Positions 9,047 to 18,915 are shown, counted from the stretch's first letter. The stretch: 64,000 nucleotides of DNA from an uncultured Sphingobacteriales bacterium (GCA_937991535.1 CALKHN010000052.1:62001-126000); one strand, 5' to 3'. A program made the numbers and translations. Notes: a model not told the origin generated them from the letters alone.

Positions 9047-11351
9047 AGCCGCCCTGCTTCTGCATGGCGTTTCCGCCGCTGCTGGCGCCTCTTGCCGGAC
9101 CCTGCGCGGCTTTAAACAATTGAAATTTGCTTGGCAATTCTTTTACCGGCCACATATTATTGCCTTCTTCAATATCGGCCGTTTCCCTATTGGGATCAAC
9201 TTTTATGGCAGTCACTTCTTTGTCCTTAATAAATACTTTCGTAAATTTTTCCTCATTCAAACGCCACACGGTTACGGGAACACGATCGGTTTCTTTAGTG
9301 CCATCCTTAAATGTCCATTCAATAACCACAGGCATCACCATACCACCCTTATTGGAAAAGCTGAGCTCGTAAAATTGCCTGCCCGCCCACTTTTTGCTAT
9401 TCACTTTATCTTTAACAAGCATGGCGTCCAGCTTATCCTGTTTCATCTTTTCGTCGGCGCCAGGATTGTAATAATAAAAATCGCGGAGTGTAGTGTCGTC
9501 ATCGGTGTAAAACTGAATGCTTTTATCTTCTTTATTTCTTTGCTGCCCGATAGGGGTGAAAGATTCTTTCGCTAATGCCTGCGCATTCTGCGGATCATCC
9601 GATTTGTACCATTTCACACTATCAAGCGCAATATCAACGGGTTCAGTACCAAACCACCATCCTCTCCAAAACCAGTCTAAATCTACTCCGCTGGCATCTT
9701 CCATTGTTCTGAACAAATCGGCGGGCGTTGGATGTTTAAAAGCCCAGCGGCGGGCATACTGCTTAAATGCATAATCAAACAATTCCCTGCCCATGATGGT
9801 TTCGCGTAAAATGTTTAAACCCGTAGCTGCTTTGGCATATGCATTTGAACCTACACTCAGCACATTATCGCCCATGGTCATAATAGGTTCCAGGCTGTTC
9901 TTAGGCTGCTTCATATAATCGGTGATAAGATAAGCGGGCCCGCGGCGGGAAGGATAGTTGTTATCAAACTCCTGCTCGGTAAGAAACTGGCAAAACGTAT
10001 TCAATCCTTCATCCATCCACCACCATTGCCTTTCATCGCTGTTCACGATCATGGGAAAGAAATTATGCCCCACTTCATGAATGATCACGCTGATCATTCC
10101 GTATTTAATGGCTTCGCTATACGTGCCATCGGCTTCGGTGCGCCCATAGTTAAAACAGATCATTGGGTATTCCATGCCGCTCGAAGCTTCTACCGAAATG
10201 GCTACCGGGTAAGGATAGGGTATCGTATGTTTTGAATACGTTTTAACGGTATGCGCAACTACTTTGGTAGAATATTTGTTGTACAAATTATACGCTTCTT
10301 TAGGATAATAGCTCATTGCCATTATTTTTTTCCCTTCAACATTTACCGGCATGGCATCCCAAATAAATTTACGGGAAGCCGTCCATGCAAAATCCCTCAC
10401 ATTTTCCGCCTCGTATATCCATGTTTTCTTTTCAGTGCTTTTATCTTTCTCGTTGTTTACCGCTTCATCTAAGGTGGCAATTTCCAAAGGCTTTTCAGCG
10501 GTTTGGGCCTGCTGCCATCTTTTTAATTGTGCAGCGCTTAATACCTGGTTGTAATTGCGGCATTGCCCGGTAGCCGCCACCATGTGATCGGCAGGGACTG
10601 CCATTTTTACTTTAAAGTTGCCAAAGGTTAATGCAAATTCCGCGCCCCCGGTAAATTGCAGATTCTGCCATCCCTGGAAATCAGAATATACGGCCATGCG
10701 TGGGTACCATTGGCTCATGGTAAATACATGGTTGCCATCGCCAGGAAAAAATTCATAACCACCGCGCCCCAACTGATAAGTGCGGTCGGGGATTTTATAA
10801 TGCCAGTCTAACCTGAAAACGAATTTTTGTCCGGGTTGCAATGCAGTAGCCAGGTCAATACGCATCATCGTTTGATTGATGGTATAGGACAATGCTTTGC
10901 CAGACGATTCAGCACGCGTAATTTTTATTCCATAGCCATCCATTTTGCGCCAGGGCTCCAGGTCTGTCAAATCTCTGTCGTTCATCTGCGGCTTCATAGC
11001 AGAGCGATTGTTGCGATTGTTATCACTGTTGGCATCGTGAATGTTTTCATCCAGTTGCAACCACAAATAGCTTAAAGGATCCGGCGAATTATTATAATAG
11101 GTTATGGTTTCCGTACCTGTGAGCGTAAGATTATTTTCATCTAATTCACAACTGATATCATAATCGGCACGTTGCTGCCAGTATTTTGAGCCGGGAGCAC
11201 CACTTGCCGTGCGGTACTCATTCGGCGTTGGCAACAAATAACTCAATTGTTCAAAACGGTTGCCATGGTTGGAACCGGCATTATTAAGATGTTGCGCCTG
11301 AGCAGCAGCGCATATTACCAGCAGCACAGCACCAAAAAAAACTCTATTCAT
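9045..11351 (-). CDS. Secreted M1-family metallopeptidase
   Basis: Zinc aminopeptidase-like protein of about 768 aa. From the ATG at 11351 it begins with a clear signal peptide (MNRVFFGAVLLVICAAAQAQ); a longer reading from 11393 would put 14 charged residues before it. The zinc site is HEVGH near residue 425 with the third ligand Glu in WMDEGLNTF, spaced 18 residues as in M1 enzymes. The substrate-side motif is GMEYP, a variant of GAMEN. It probably trims peptides in the periplasm or at the cell surface. The stop codon overlaps the edge of the REP palindrome at 8996-9046. Confidence 0.88.
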   Translation of the reverse strand: MNRVFFGAVLLVICAAAQAQHLNNAGSNHGNRFEQLSYLLPTPNEYRTASGAPGSKYWQQRADYDISCELDENNLTLTGTETITYYNNSPDPLSYLWLQLDENIHDANSDNNRNNRSAMKPQMNDRDLTDLEPWRKMDGYGIKITRAESSGKALSYTINQTMMRIDLATALQPGQKFVFRLDWHYKIPDRTYQLGRGGYEFFPGDGNHVFTMSQWYPRMAVYSDFQGWQNLQFTGGAEFALTFGNFKVKMAVPADHMVAATGQCRNYNQVLSAAQLKRWQQAQTAEKPLEIATLDEAVNNEKDKSTEKKTWIYEAENVRDFAWTASRKFIWDAMPVNVEGKKIMAMSYYPKEAYNLYNKYSTKVVAHTVKTYSKHTIPYPYPVAISVEASSGMEYPMICFNYGRTEADGTYSEAIKYGMISVIIHEVGHNFFPMIVNSDERQWWWMDEGLNTFCQFLTEQEFDNNYPSRRGPAYLITDYMKQPKNSLEPIMTMGDNVLSVGSNAYAKAATGLNILRETIMGRELFDYAFKQYARRWAFKHPTPADLFRTMEDASGVDLDWFWRGWWFGTEPVDIALDSVKWYKSDDPQNAQALAKESFTPIGQQRNKEDKSIQFYTDDDTTLRDFYYYNPGADEKMKQDKLDAMLVKDKVNSKKWAGRQFYELSFSNKGGMVMPVVIEWTFKDGTKETDRVPVTVWRLNEEKFTKVFIKDKEVTAIKVDPNRETADIEEGNNMWPVKELPSKFQLFKAAQGPARGASSGGNAMQKQGG

Positions 11352-11395
11352 CACAATGTGTTTTTGTTTTCTCAATAAGAAAAATGGGATCATCG

Positions 11396-11977
11396 TTACA
11401 ATACAGCCGCTCTTTCAACAGCCATTAATGCGGCAATAGCTAAAATGCCTCCTGAAATAAACAGCAGCCATTCTCTTCGCGGTGTTTTTAAAACATTTAC
11501 AAATATAAACGCCACAAGCATAACAACCAGCACAATGAACAACTGGCCAATCTCAAGCCCTATATTAAAAGCCAGCAATTGTGCAAAAATATTTTCCTCT
11601 TTCCCCATCATGCTACGCAAGTAATTGGAGAAACCCATGCCATGTATCAATCCAAAGATGAGCGCTGAAGCATAACGTATATTAATCTTTTTGAAATCGA
11701 ATTGCTTTACCGCTATATTTTCTACCGCAGTAATTACGATAGTAACCGGAATTAAAAACTCTATCCACGAACTGGGTACCAGTATTTTATTGTATATGCT
11801 TAATGCCAGCGTTGCGGAGTGCCCAATGGTAAACGCGGTGATCAATACCAATACATTACGCCAGTCTTTCAGCAGATAGGGTAAACAAAGCGCCACAACA
11901 AATAAAATATGATCATATCCCCTGATATCCGTAATATGATAAATGCCTTCTCTGAAATAAAACAAAAAATCGTTCAT
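11396..11977 (-). CDS. HupE/UreJ-like membrane protein
   Basis: About 193 aa with six or so hydrophobic helices. The start at 11977 (MNDFLFYFREGIYHITD) precedes the family hallmark GYDHILFVVAL. A longer reading to 12133 would overlap the divergent gene and adds nothing conserved. The second motif is LIFGLIHGMGFSNYL. HupE/UreJ-type proteins are proposed metal (nickel/cobalt) carriers; this version in Bacteroidota usually stands beside a DUF6702 gene, as here. It ends 44 nt before the M1 peptidase start. Confidence 0.8.
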   Translation of the reverse strand: MNDFLFYFREGIYHITDIRGYDHILFVVALCLPYLLKDWRNVLVLITAFTIGHSATLALSIYNKILVPSSWIEFLIPVTIVITAVENIAVKQFDFKKINIRYASALIFGLIHGMGFSNYLRSMMGKEENIFAQLLAFNIGLEIGQLFIVLVVMLVAFIFVNVLKTPRREWLLFISGGILAIAALMAVERAAVL

Positions 11978-12053
11978 TCCGGCAAATCTCTGCGATAGCA
12001 AAGAGATATTAAAATAAATCAGACTTTTGTATCCACAATAAATCTGATGCCCG

Positions 12054-12578
12054 ATGGTTATATCTTTATACAAGTGGTTATTGCTTCTTCCCTTTCTTGT
12101 ATCAGGCAACTTATTTTTCCACCCCACATACAAGGAATATCACCCATATTATGTGAGTGTAACAGAAATTGAGTACAGCAATGCCGACAAAGAGATACAG
12201 GTAGCCTGTAAAATATTTACGGATGATTTTGAGCAGGCTTTAAAAGGAATGTATAATACAAAAATTGATTTATACCATCCAAAGGATAAAGTGTTATTGG
12301 ACAAACAGATCGCAGGATACATACAAAAACATCTTCACTTAAAAGCAGACGGTAAAACTTTGAATCTTAATTACGCAGGCTTTGAAATTGAGGGCGAAGC
12401 CGCCTGGTGCTTTTTTTCGGCAGGCAATATTACAACAGTGAAGAACATTGAGATTTTCAATGACCTTTTGTACGAACACAAAAAAGAGCAGGTAAATATA
12501 ATGCACACTAAAGTGAATGGCGACCGGAAAAGCGGAAGACTCTCTTACCCGGATACCGGTATACAGTTCACGTTTTAG
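12054..12578 (+). CDS. DUF6702 family secreted protein
   Basis: 174 aa with a signal peptide (about 1-20, LLLLPFLVSG) and a compact soluble domain beginning HPYYVSVTEIEYS, the start typical of DUF6702, with the later DDFEQAL segment. It is divergent from the HupE-like gene, and the two families recur as neighbours. It may be a periplasmic partner of that transporter, but the biochemical role is unknown. The start at 12054 is an ATG; the near-consensus GACTTTTG at about 12022 is a possible -7 element. Confidence 0.75.
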   Translation: MVISLYKWLLLLPFLVSGNLFFHPTYKEYHPYYVSVTEIEYSNADKEIQVACKIFTDDFEQALKGMYNTKIDLYHPKDKVLLDKQIAGYIQKHLHLKADGKTLNLNYAGFEIEGEAAWCFFSAGNITTVKNIEIFNDLLYEHKKEQVNIMHTKVNGDRKSGRLSYPDTGIQFTF

Positions 12579-12595
12579 CTAAAAGTGTACTGATA

Positions 12596-12712
12596 AACCT
12601 GCAAAGTCTGCTTAGCAGCAGGGCAGCCTGGTAAACCTGCAAGGTCTGCTTAGCAGCAAGGCAGCCTAGTAAACCTACAAGGTCTGCTTGGCAGCAGGCC
12701 AGTCCGGCAGAC
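12596..12712. repeat. Tandem REP-like cluster, three direct units and one inverted arm
   Basis: Three direct copies of a unit starting AACCTGCAAGGTCTGC (12596, 12634, 12672; exact 38-bp period, each ending GGCAGCC or a variant) are closed by an inverted arm GGCAGACCTTGCAGGTT (12696-12712). It is the largest member of the window's REP family, in the 346-bp gap before the sigma factor gene. The rest of that gap is AT-rich and carries a weak -7-like TATTTTTA near 12848. Confidence 0.85.
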
Positions 12713-12924
12713 CTTGCAGGTTTTCACATTTCCCGCCCCAACCCTTCAGCCACATTCAACCGTATATTCTCTTTGTAAATATCGCGTGTTTAAATAGTGT
12801 TATAATCGGTTAAAAACAGGTCAATGTACATGGTATAAAGGAATAATATTTTTACCTTACCTATTGAAACAAAGCATGTCGTAACCCGGCATGATTGTAG
12901 CAGGAATTAAACAATCACAAAATA

Positions 12925-13470
12925 TTGAATAGTACCCCTGCAGATATTGACCTTATTAACGGATGCATTGATAATGACCGAAAGGCACAGGAACGCTTAT
13001 ACAAACGGTTCTATATGTCCATGATGTCTGTTTGCATACGCTACACACGCAATGAAGACGATGCGATAGAAGTATTACATAACGGCTTTTTGAAAGTATA
13101 TAAGAACATGCACCGCTTCGATCCGCTTAAAGCAGGTTTATATACCTGGATAAGAAGCATCATGATTCACAGTGCTATAGATTTTATACGACAGAACACC
13201 AAACATAGCAGGCAGCTTGAACTGGACCAGGCCACGGAGCCTTATATTGACAGTGAAGCTATTGATAAATTAAATGCGCAGGAATTGCTTCTTCTGGTAA
13301 GAAGATTACCGCCTGCCACCCAAACCGTTTTTAATTTGTATATAATAGAAGGTTTTACACACAAGGAGATAGGAATAATGACAGGCATTAGTGAAGGTAC
13401 GAGTAAATGGCACCTGAGCGAAGCGAGGCGCCTGATGCAGAAATTCTTAAAAACCTTACATGTAGTATAA
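12925..13470 (+). CDS. ECF RNA polymerase sigma factor
   Basis: 181 aa. Region 2 is seen around residues 22-75 (ERLYKRFYMSMMSVCIRYTRN, then GFLKVYKNMHRFDP). Region 4 is seen around 125-175 (LPPATQTVFNLYIIEGFTHKEIG with a helix-turn-helix through SEARRLMQK). It would direct RNA polymerase to a small stress or surface regulon. The start is a TTG at 12925; the first ATG (residue 31) would remove part of region 2. The stop TAA shares its last base with the next gene's ATG, so the pair is translationally coupled and the neighbour may control the factor. Confidence 0.85.
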   Translation: MNSTPADIDLINGCIDNDRKAQERLYKRFYMSMMSVCIRYTRNEDDAIEVLHNGFLKVYKNMHRFDPLKAGLYTWIRSIMIHSAIDFIRQNTKHSRQLELDQATEPYIDSEAIDKLNAQELLLLVRRLPPATQTVFNLYIIEGFTHKEIGIMTGISEGTSKWHLSEARRLMQKFLKTLHVV

Positions 13471-15020
13471 TGAACCGGAAGTTACCATACGAAAAACGAA
13501 TTGCAGAAAAGATGCGGCATTTGCAGTTGCCCGACAAAGAGATGATGTGGGAGCAAATGAAGGCAAGGCTTGACAGCGAAATGCCCCGGCCGGAGAAAGG
13601 CGAAAAGGGAGGTGGCGGAAAATGGTGGTGGTTGGGCAGCATCGTTATTATTCTTTCGGCCGGAATATGGATGATTATGAAAAAGGCGGGAGGGGATGAT
13701 CAAATGACGACGGCGGGGGATGTTGGGAATATTGAACCCATTTTACCGGAGCCTGCAAACGCTATTGAGTATAATTCACAGCTTACGGTTAATGCCACTG
13801 ATAAAAATGGTTCTAATACAAGTTCGGGAGATGATCTTAAAAACACAGGCCAAAAAAAATCACCAGACTTAAACGGGAACGACAACCTGGCTGCAACGGC
13901 TTCGCGCAAATACACGTTTAAAAACAAAGCGGGGATCAATGCAGATATAAAACAATACCGCGCATCAGGCAGGATAACGCAGCTTAAAGCCCTTCTTCCT
14001 GCTGAAAGCAATCCTCAAAAAATACCGGCAGTTGCCGGTCGCAATACTGAAACAGGCAATGGATCTGTTGCAGGTACCATTAATAATAACAAAACCAATA
14101 ATACTGAAAGGTTGCTCCCATCAACGGGCTATAATTCGGTTAGTACAGGAAATACTGACTTCAGCAACCACGAAAACATTATTAAACCTGCCATTAGCAG
14201 TGAAGCAGGTATATTAACCGTTCCGGCTTATGTGTACAGCTTACCTGATGTAAGCGACAAAAGAAAGGATCTGCTTCGTGCAATGAAGCGCCAGGAAAGA
14301 AGAGAAGAGAAAGAGTTGGCCAAATCTTACCGCACTTATCATTCGTTTTGGGGTGAAACCACTGATCGCTGGTTTGCGGCGGGCATAGCACCTTACCAGA
14401 ACATTGCTGTTGCTTCGCAACAAACGTATAATTACAATTCAGCAGCCGGCAAAAATATCATTACGGATTATATACCTTCGCCTTACCTGCAATTGCATGT
14501 AACCAGCAGGATATACCTGTTAAGCGAGTTCCAGTTTAATACGCCGCAGGCCACTCCCTCTTTGTTGTTGTCGCGTAAAGAATTAACAGCCCCCTCGGGT
14601 AATGCAGGCTACACGGAAAATATTTACCTGCGCAAATTGTATTATTTTAATATGCCGGTAAGCTTTTATTATAGCCCGGTTAAGAATTTTTATGTAGGCA
14701 GCGGATTGCAGTTTTCGTCATTCAACAGCGGATTGGCCGACATAGAACAACGAACATCCAATAATACCCTGCTGCGTTCAGAAACCATCAAATTAAAGGA
14801 CGATTCTCTATCTTCAAAAATCAACGGATCCGAATGGCGCTACCTCTTTGATGCCAATTACTATTATGACCGCTTTATGTTCGGCTTCCGTTACAACCAG
14901 GCTTTAAATAATTTCGTTGACCTTCGCATCAATAATATCTTACCTCCCACACAGGCACGAAACCAGGCATTCCAGTTTTACATCAGGTATAACCTTGTAG
15001 TGAGTGACAGGAAAAAATAA
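13470..15020 (+). CDS. Sigma-linked single-span membrane protein with a beta-rich C-terminus
   Basis: 516 aa. A short N-terminal cytoplasmic part (about 1-50, charged) precedes one membrane helix (WWWLGSIVIILSAGIWMIM, about 52-70). A long Asn/Ser/Thr-rich linker follows, then a C-terminal third with alternating aromatic strands resembling an outer-membrane-type barrel. It overlaps the sigma gene by one base (TAATG). By position and topology it may be an anti-sigma factor or a sensor of that sigma factor, but no anti-sigma zinc motif is visible. The upstream reading from 13407 lies inside the sigma gene and is not used. Confidence 0.6.
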   Translation: MNRKLPYEKRIAEKMRHLQLPDKEMMWEQMKARLDSEMPRPEKGEKGGGGKWWWLGSIVIILSAGIWMIMKKAGGDDQMTTAGDVGNIEPILPEPANAIEYNSQLTVNATDKNGSNTSSGDDLKNTGQKKSPDLNGNDNLAATASRKYTFKNKAGINADIKQYRASGRITQLKALLPAESNPQKIPAVAGRNTETGNGSVAGTINNNKTNNTERLLPSTGYNSVSTGNTDFSNHENIIKPAISSEAGILTVPAYVYSLPDVSDKRKDLLRAMKRQERREEKELAKSYRTYHSFWGETTDRWFAAGIAPYQNIAVASQQTYNYNSAAGKNIITDYIPSPYLQLHVTSRIYLLSEFQFNTPQATPSLLLSRKELTAPSGNAGYTENIYLRKLYYFNMPVSFYYSPVKNFYVGSGLQFSSFNSGLADIEQRTSNNTLLRSETIKLKDDSLSSKINGSEWRYLFDANYYYDRFMFGFRYNQALNNFVDLRINNILPPTQARNQAFQFYIRYNLVVSDRKK

Positions 15021-15078
15021 ATGCGTTTACTATTAGCTGTCCAAAGCCCGGGCGTGATCGAAAGATTAAGGGAAAAAA

Positions 15079-16047
15079 TCATTTTCCGCTTTTTAGAAAC
15101 TTAAAACTTAGCGCATCGGCATACATGCTTTCACCATTCCCGTTATCCGCAAATCTTATTTTTATCATAGCGGTTTTCCTCGGCGTCACTTTTTCACTGG
15201 AAAAATGGGTATGGAATACGTAGTAATAATCGCCTGTTTCATCTCTTACAATATCACCATGCCCTGATCCGTTCGATCCCGTAATGCTTTTACTGATGAT
15301 AGGATTGCCCTCATATTTTTTCCATGGACCACAGGGGTTATCCGCAACCGCATATCCTACAGCATAACCGGGATTGCGAAAATCGTTTGCCGAATAGAAC
15401 ATATAATAAACACTTCCCCGCTTTATTACCGTTGGACCTTCCGTAACCGCCCATTTCACCTGTTGCGTATTCTCCCATGGCTGCGGATTGATTTCTGCGC
15501 TTACACATTCCTGTGAGGTGCTGGGCAGCATTTCCGATAGATCGCTTTTTAATTCCGCTACAAATATGCGGTTGCCGTTTTGTAACCGTACATGGTAAAG
15601 ATAAATCCTGCCATCATCGTCTTTAAACACAAAAGGATCAATCTGCTTTACATCTGCATCTATCGTATTTATATGGGTTTGCTTAAATGGCCCGGCCGGA
15701 TTATCGCTATGGGCTATAGCTATATGCTCATTGGCTGTGTAAGCCATATAATACCGGCCGTGATGGTGAAATACCTGCGGCGCCCAAAAACCCTTACTGC
15801 CAAATGATTCTCCGCTGCTCAATGCTCTTTTATCATCATCTCTTTTTTTCCAGTGCTTTAAATCGTTCGAAACGACCACATGAAAACCGGAGTCTGCATT
15901 AAAGCCATCCGTACCATAGAGATAATATTTTCCATCGTCATTAAAAACAGTAGGATCGGCTAGGTATATCTGTTCTGCTGCGGGATGAATCTCTTCTTTA
16001 GTGAAAGTCAGCAGCAATGCCAACACATAATAAATGATCGGATACAT
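15079..16047 (-). CDS. Glycoside hydrolase family 43 protein
   Basis: 322 aa with an N-terminal hydrophobic signal segment. It has the five-bladed propeller pattern of GH43: the catalytic base in LADPTVF, the pKa-modulating Asp in DADVKQIDPFVF and the acid Glu in AVTEGPTV. GH43 enzymes act mostly as alpha-L-arabinofuranosidases or beta-xylosidases. It lies at the 3' end of the polysaccharide locus, 268 bp beyond the GH5-like gene. The exact substrate cannot be read from sequence. Confidence 0.85.
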   Translation of the reverse strand: MYPIIYYVLALLLTFTKEEIHPAAEQIYLADPTVFNDDGKYYLYGTDGFNADSGFHVVVSNDLKHWKKRDDDKRALSSGESFGSKGFWAPQVFHHHGRYYMAYTANEHIAIAHSDNPAGPFKQTHINTIDADVKQIDPFVFKDDDGRIYLYHVRLQNGNRIFVAELKSDLSEMLPSTSQECVSAEINPQPWENTQQVKWAVTEGPTVIKRGSVYYMFYSANDFRNPGYAVGYAVADNPCGPWKKYEGNPIISKSITGSNGSGHGDIVRDETGDYYYVFHTHFSSEKVTPRKTAMIKIRFADNGNGESMYADALSFKFLKSGK

Positions 16048-16315
16048 CAGCAGTATATTTTAATCGTCGCCCGGAGGCAGACTGTTTTACCTGTGAGGCG
16101 AAGACGCTTCATAAAGCAAGCGATACAGATGCTTCCTGCGTAAGCATGACAAACAGTAGTAACCCTGTTGAGCATTTGCAATAAAGGCAAATCAACAATC
16201 TCCTGCTTGTTACCCTGACGTAGGAAAGGTCTGGTCAATGATGAATAGAATGCGTTACACAGACACTGCCTGCTGGTTCTCCATCGTAGCAGATCATCGT
16301 TCTCTGCCAAAAATA
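16048..16315. other. Intergenic stretch with REP-like fragments
   Basis: An open frame of 87 codons exists on the minus strand, but it has no conserved features and looks like chance. The DNA contains fragments resembling dispersed repeats (GCTTCCTGCGTAAGCATGAC near 16130 and TACCCTGACGTAGGAAAGGT near 16211). I see no gene here. Confidence 0.45.
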
Positions 16316-17473
16316 TTACAACTTGCCCGTTAGTTTTTTGATCAGGTCTGTTTCCGCTTTTTTGTATGGTGTTCCATCTTTTCGGAATATATCATGGAAC
16401 CAAACTTCCGGCTCTCCTTTGTATGCTTGCTTCCAGCTATCCCAGGGATAAATGGTTTGCGATTTGCCGTCTACCAATCCCCAATTGTATGCGGCCACAT
16501 TGTATTTTTTTGCGACGGGTAATGAGCCTTCAAAAGTACTATTGTTGCCACGGGCCATATACTCCGTGCAAAGAATGGGGCGACCATATCGTTGCAACTC
16601 CACAATATTTTTTTCAAAGGAGGCCGCGTTATCATAATTATGAAAGGATATTACATCCGATTCTTCCACCATAAGTGTTTCGATAGGTTTCAGCTTTTCA
16701 GGAGCCGACCAGTCGCCCGACCATAAGCCCGCGGTAAGCGGTTGCCGGGGATTCACAGAACGTGCCCATCTAAAAGCTTCTTTCAGTAAAACCAATACAA
16801 TATCCGCTTTGTTCAGTGGCTCCATTTTACGGTAATATTCGTTGTTCATATTCTCCGGCTCGTTCCATACATCCCAGCCCAGCACACGATCATCTGATGC
16901 AAATTTTCTTACTACAGCTTTTACATAGGTTTCGAGCCGCGGGTATTGGGTGCTATCTAACAAAGCTTCTTTACCCGGGTTTTGCACCCAGCCCGAATTG
17001 TGCACACCGGGCTTAGGTTCCCGCTGTGTACCCAGTTTAGGAAAGGGATCCCAAACAGAATCAAACAATACGAAAAGCGGTTTAATATGATGTCGGGATG
17101 CGATCTGTAAAAACGCATCCATGCGTTGTAAAAAACCTTCAGCATCCTGCTGGTACAGCAAATCATGCAGGTATACTCTTACGGTATTCATCCCCAGCGA
17201 GGCCGCCCAGCCCAACTCACGGTTAATAGTAGCCGTATCAAATGTGGCCGCCTGCCACATCTCCAACTGGTTGATGGCAGTGCTGGGAACAAAATCACAG
17301 CCTACCAGCCATCCCTGTTTTGCATACCAGTCATTGGCCTGCTCTTTTGTCCAGATATCCCTTCCCGCTTCAGCTACTGCTTCAGTGTCTGCTTTTTTCT
17401 CTTCTTTGGGCTTGCATTGCTGAAAGCCCATGCTAAAAAATAAAGCGCTTAATACAATCAGTCTAAATTTCAT
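16316..17473 (-). CDS. GH5-like (cellulase/mannanase superfamily) lipoprotein
   Basis: 385 aa exported lipoprotein: the signal ends MGFQQC, with the lipidated Cys at residue 20. It has a TIM-barrel glycosidase with GMNTVRVYLHD, the acid/base motif WDVWNEPE near residue 204 and the nucleophile in ILCTEYMAR near residue 304, the clan GH-A pattern. The related families GH5 and GH2-like act on beta-mannans, beta-glucans or galactans. It lies in the polysaccharide operon downstream of galM, after a 238-bp gap. Confidence 0.8.
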   Translation of the reverse strand: MKFRLIVLSALFFSMGFQQCKPKEEKKADTEAVAEAGRDIWTKEQANDWYAKQGWLVGCDFVPSTAINQLEMWQAATFDTATINRELGWAASLGMNTVRVYLHDLLYQQDAEGFLQRMDAFLQIASRHHIKPLFVLFDSVWDPFPKLGTQREPKPGVHNSGWVQNPGKEALLDSTQYPRLETYVKAVVRKFASDDRVLGWDVWNEPENMNNEYYRKMEPLNKADIVLVLLKEAFRWARSVNPRQPLTAGLWSGDWSAPEKLKPIETLMVEESDVISFHNYDNAASFEKNIVELQRYGRPILCTEYMARGNNSTFEGSLPVAKKYNVAAYNWGLVDGKSQTIYPWDSWKQAYKGEPEVWFHDIFRKDGTPYKKAETDLIKKLTGKL

Positions 17474-17711
17474 TACAGTTATTTTTGAATATTAAGATAT
17501 AAGCCCGATACAGGATTCAAAAACGAATCCTCTTCGGATTCCGGATTTTAAAAGTTTATGGTTTTTAGTTTATCGTTCTGTTTTTCGGATTTAGCGCTTA
17601 TGGCTTCCAATTTTAATTGGCATTTGCTATTTGTCTCCTGGGGTTTTATGCCCAGATGCGGTGCTGACCCTCCTTGCGTCGGGTGCCGACCGCTTTCCAC
17701 ATTTTCACATT
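17474..17711. other. Gap between galM and the GH5-like gene, with a dispersed repeat
   Basis: No gene. It is T-rich and scrambled, with a 33-bp element starting CTGACCCTCCTTGCGTCG (17664-17696). A close copy starting CTGACGCTCCTTCGTCG lies at 52263-52294, and both end in CCGACCGCTTT. This is probably a second REP-like family. Confidence 0.6.
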
Positions 17712-18902
17712 TCATCTTCCTCTCACCGAAAACGCGTACACTGTAGAAGTCTTATACTCTTTGCCCGGTTCCAATACAATTGCCGGAAAATTCTTTTGAT
17801 TGGGCGCGTCGGGAAAATGCTGTGTTTCCAGGCAAAACGCGGTTCTGAAATTATCCCTGGCTCCACTCTTAAAAGTATTTTTTCCCTGCATAAAATTGCC
17901 GCCGTAAAACTGCAGCCCTGGCTCGGTAGTATATACTTTCATTACAATGCCCGATTTATCGCCTGTTGCTTCTGCAGCTTCATGGAGCGTGGCGGGATCA
18001 TTTTCATTGAGTACAAAATTATGATCATACCCGCTGCCATTTTTTAGTTGCTGGTTATTTACCGTATCAATTCTTTTCCCGATAGGTGTGGGCTGGCGAA
18101 AATCAAACGGGGTTCCTTCTACAGGCTCCAGTTTGCCTGTAGGTATTAATGTAGCGTCAACGGGCGTGTATTTATCCGCATTGATCTGCAGCACGTGATC
18201 ATTAATGGTTCCGCTGCCTTCACCATTCAGGTTAAAAAAAGCATGATTGGTAAGGTTCACCACCGTTTTTTGATCAGTAGTGGCATCGTAATTTATTTTC
18301 AGTGCATTATTTTCCGAAAGAATATAGTGCACCGTTATATTCAAATTTCCCGGAAAGCCTTCCTCCCCGTCTTTGGATAAATATTTCAATTGCAATGTGG
18401 AATCATTCGGTTGAACGGCATCCCACACCACATCCTGGTAACCTTTTTTGCCTCCATGCAGTGTGTTGGGCCCGTTGTTGGTAAACAAGGTGTAGGTTTT
18501 TCCATCTAAGCTAAACTTTCCTTTTGCAATGCGATTACCTACCCGCCCTATCGTAGCGCCAAAATAAGGTTCGGTGGAATTCACATAATCCTGCACATTT
18601 TTAAATCCAACCACCACATCAACAGGTTTACCGTCCTTATCCGGCACAACCAGGCTTACCAGCCTGCCACCGTAATTGGTAATGGCAGCACAGGCCCCGG
18701 TTTTGTTTTTTAGTATATACAGTCCGGTAGATTTACCATCTATCGTGTCTTCAAAATTCTTATGCTCCAATGAAGGCACACATGCGTTTACTGCAGCAGC
18801 TTCTGTCCCGCTTTTTTGTTCCGTATCCTGCTCTTTGGTTCCCTGGTTACAGGCCGTTATTACCACAAGGCAGGCAATTGAAAAGGTTTTTATTTTTATC
18901 AT
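17712..18902 (-). CDS. galM: Aldose 1-epimerase (galactose mutarotase), lipoprotein
   Basis: About 396 aa. The ATG at 18902 gives a lipoprotein signal (ACLVVITAC, Cys17), so the enzyme is exported; the longer reading from 18938 would overlap galK. Family motifs are LTNHAFFNLNG (catalytic His), GYDHNFVLN and LETQHFPDAPN (catalytic Glu region). It interconverts alpha and beta anomers of galactose and related sugars, which feeds galactokinase. It starts 13 nt after the galK stop, in one operon with lacI-galK. Confidence 0.92.
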   Translation of the reverse strand: MIKIKTFSIACLVVITACNQGTKEQDTEQKSGTEAAAVNACVPSLEHKNFEDTIDGKSTGLYILKNKTGACAAITNYGGRLVSLVVPDKDGKPVDVVVGFKNVQDYVNSTEPYFGATIGRVGNRIAKGKFSLDGKTYTLFTNNGPNTLHGGKKGYQDVVWDAVQPNDSTLQLKYLSKDGEEGFPGNLNITVHYILSENNALKINYDATTDQKTVVNLTNHAFFNLNGEGSGTINDHVLQINADKYTPVDATLIPTGKLEPVEGTPFDFRQPTPIGKRIDTVNNQQLKNGSGYDHNFVLNENDPATLHEAAEATGDKSGIVMKVYTTEPGLQFYGGNFMQGKNTFKSGARDNFRTAFCLETQHFPDAPNQKNFPAIVLEPGKEYKTSTVYAFSVRGR

Positions 18903-18915
18903 AAAAATGGTTTGG

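Noticed and set aside
16047..16310. 87-codon minus-strand frame between the GH43 and GH5-like genes
   Set aside because: No conserved motif, unusual Cys content, and the DNA contains REP-like fragments; taken as non-coding.
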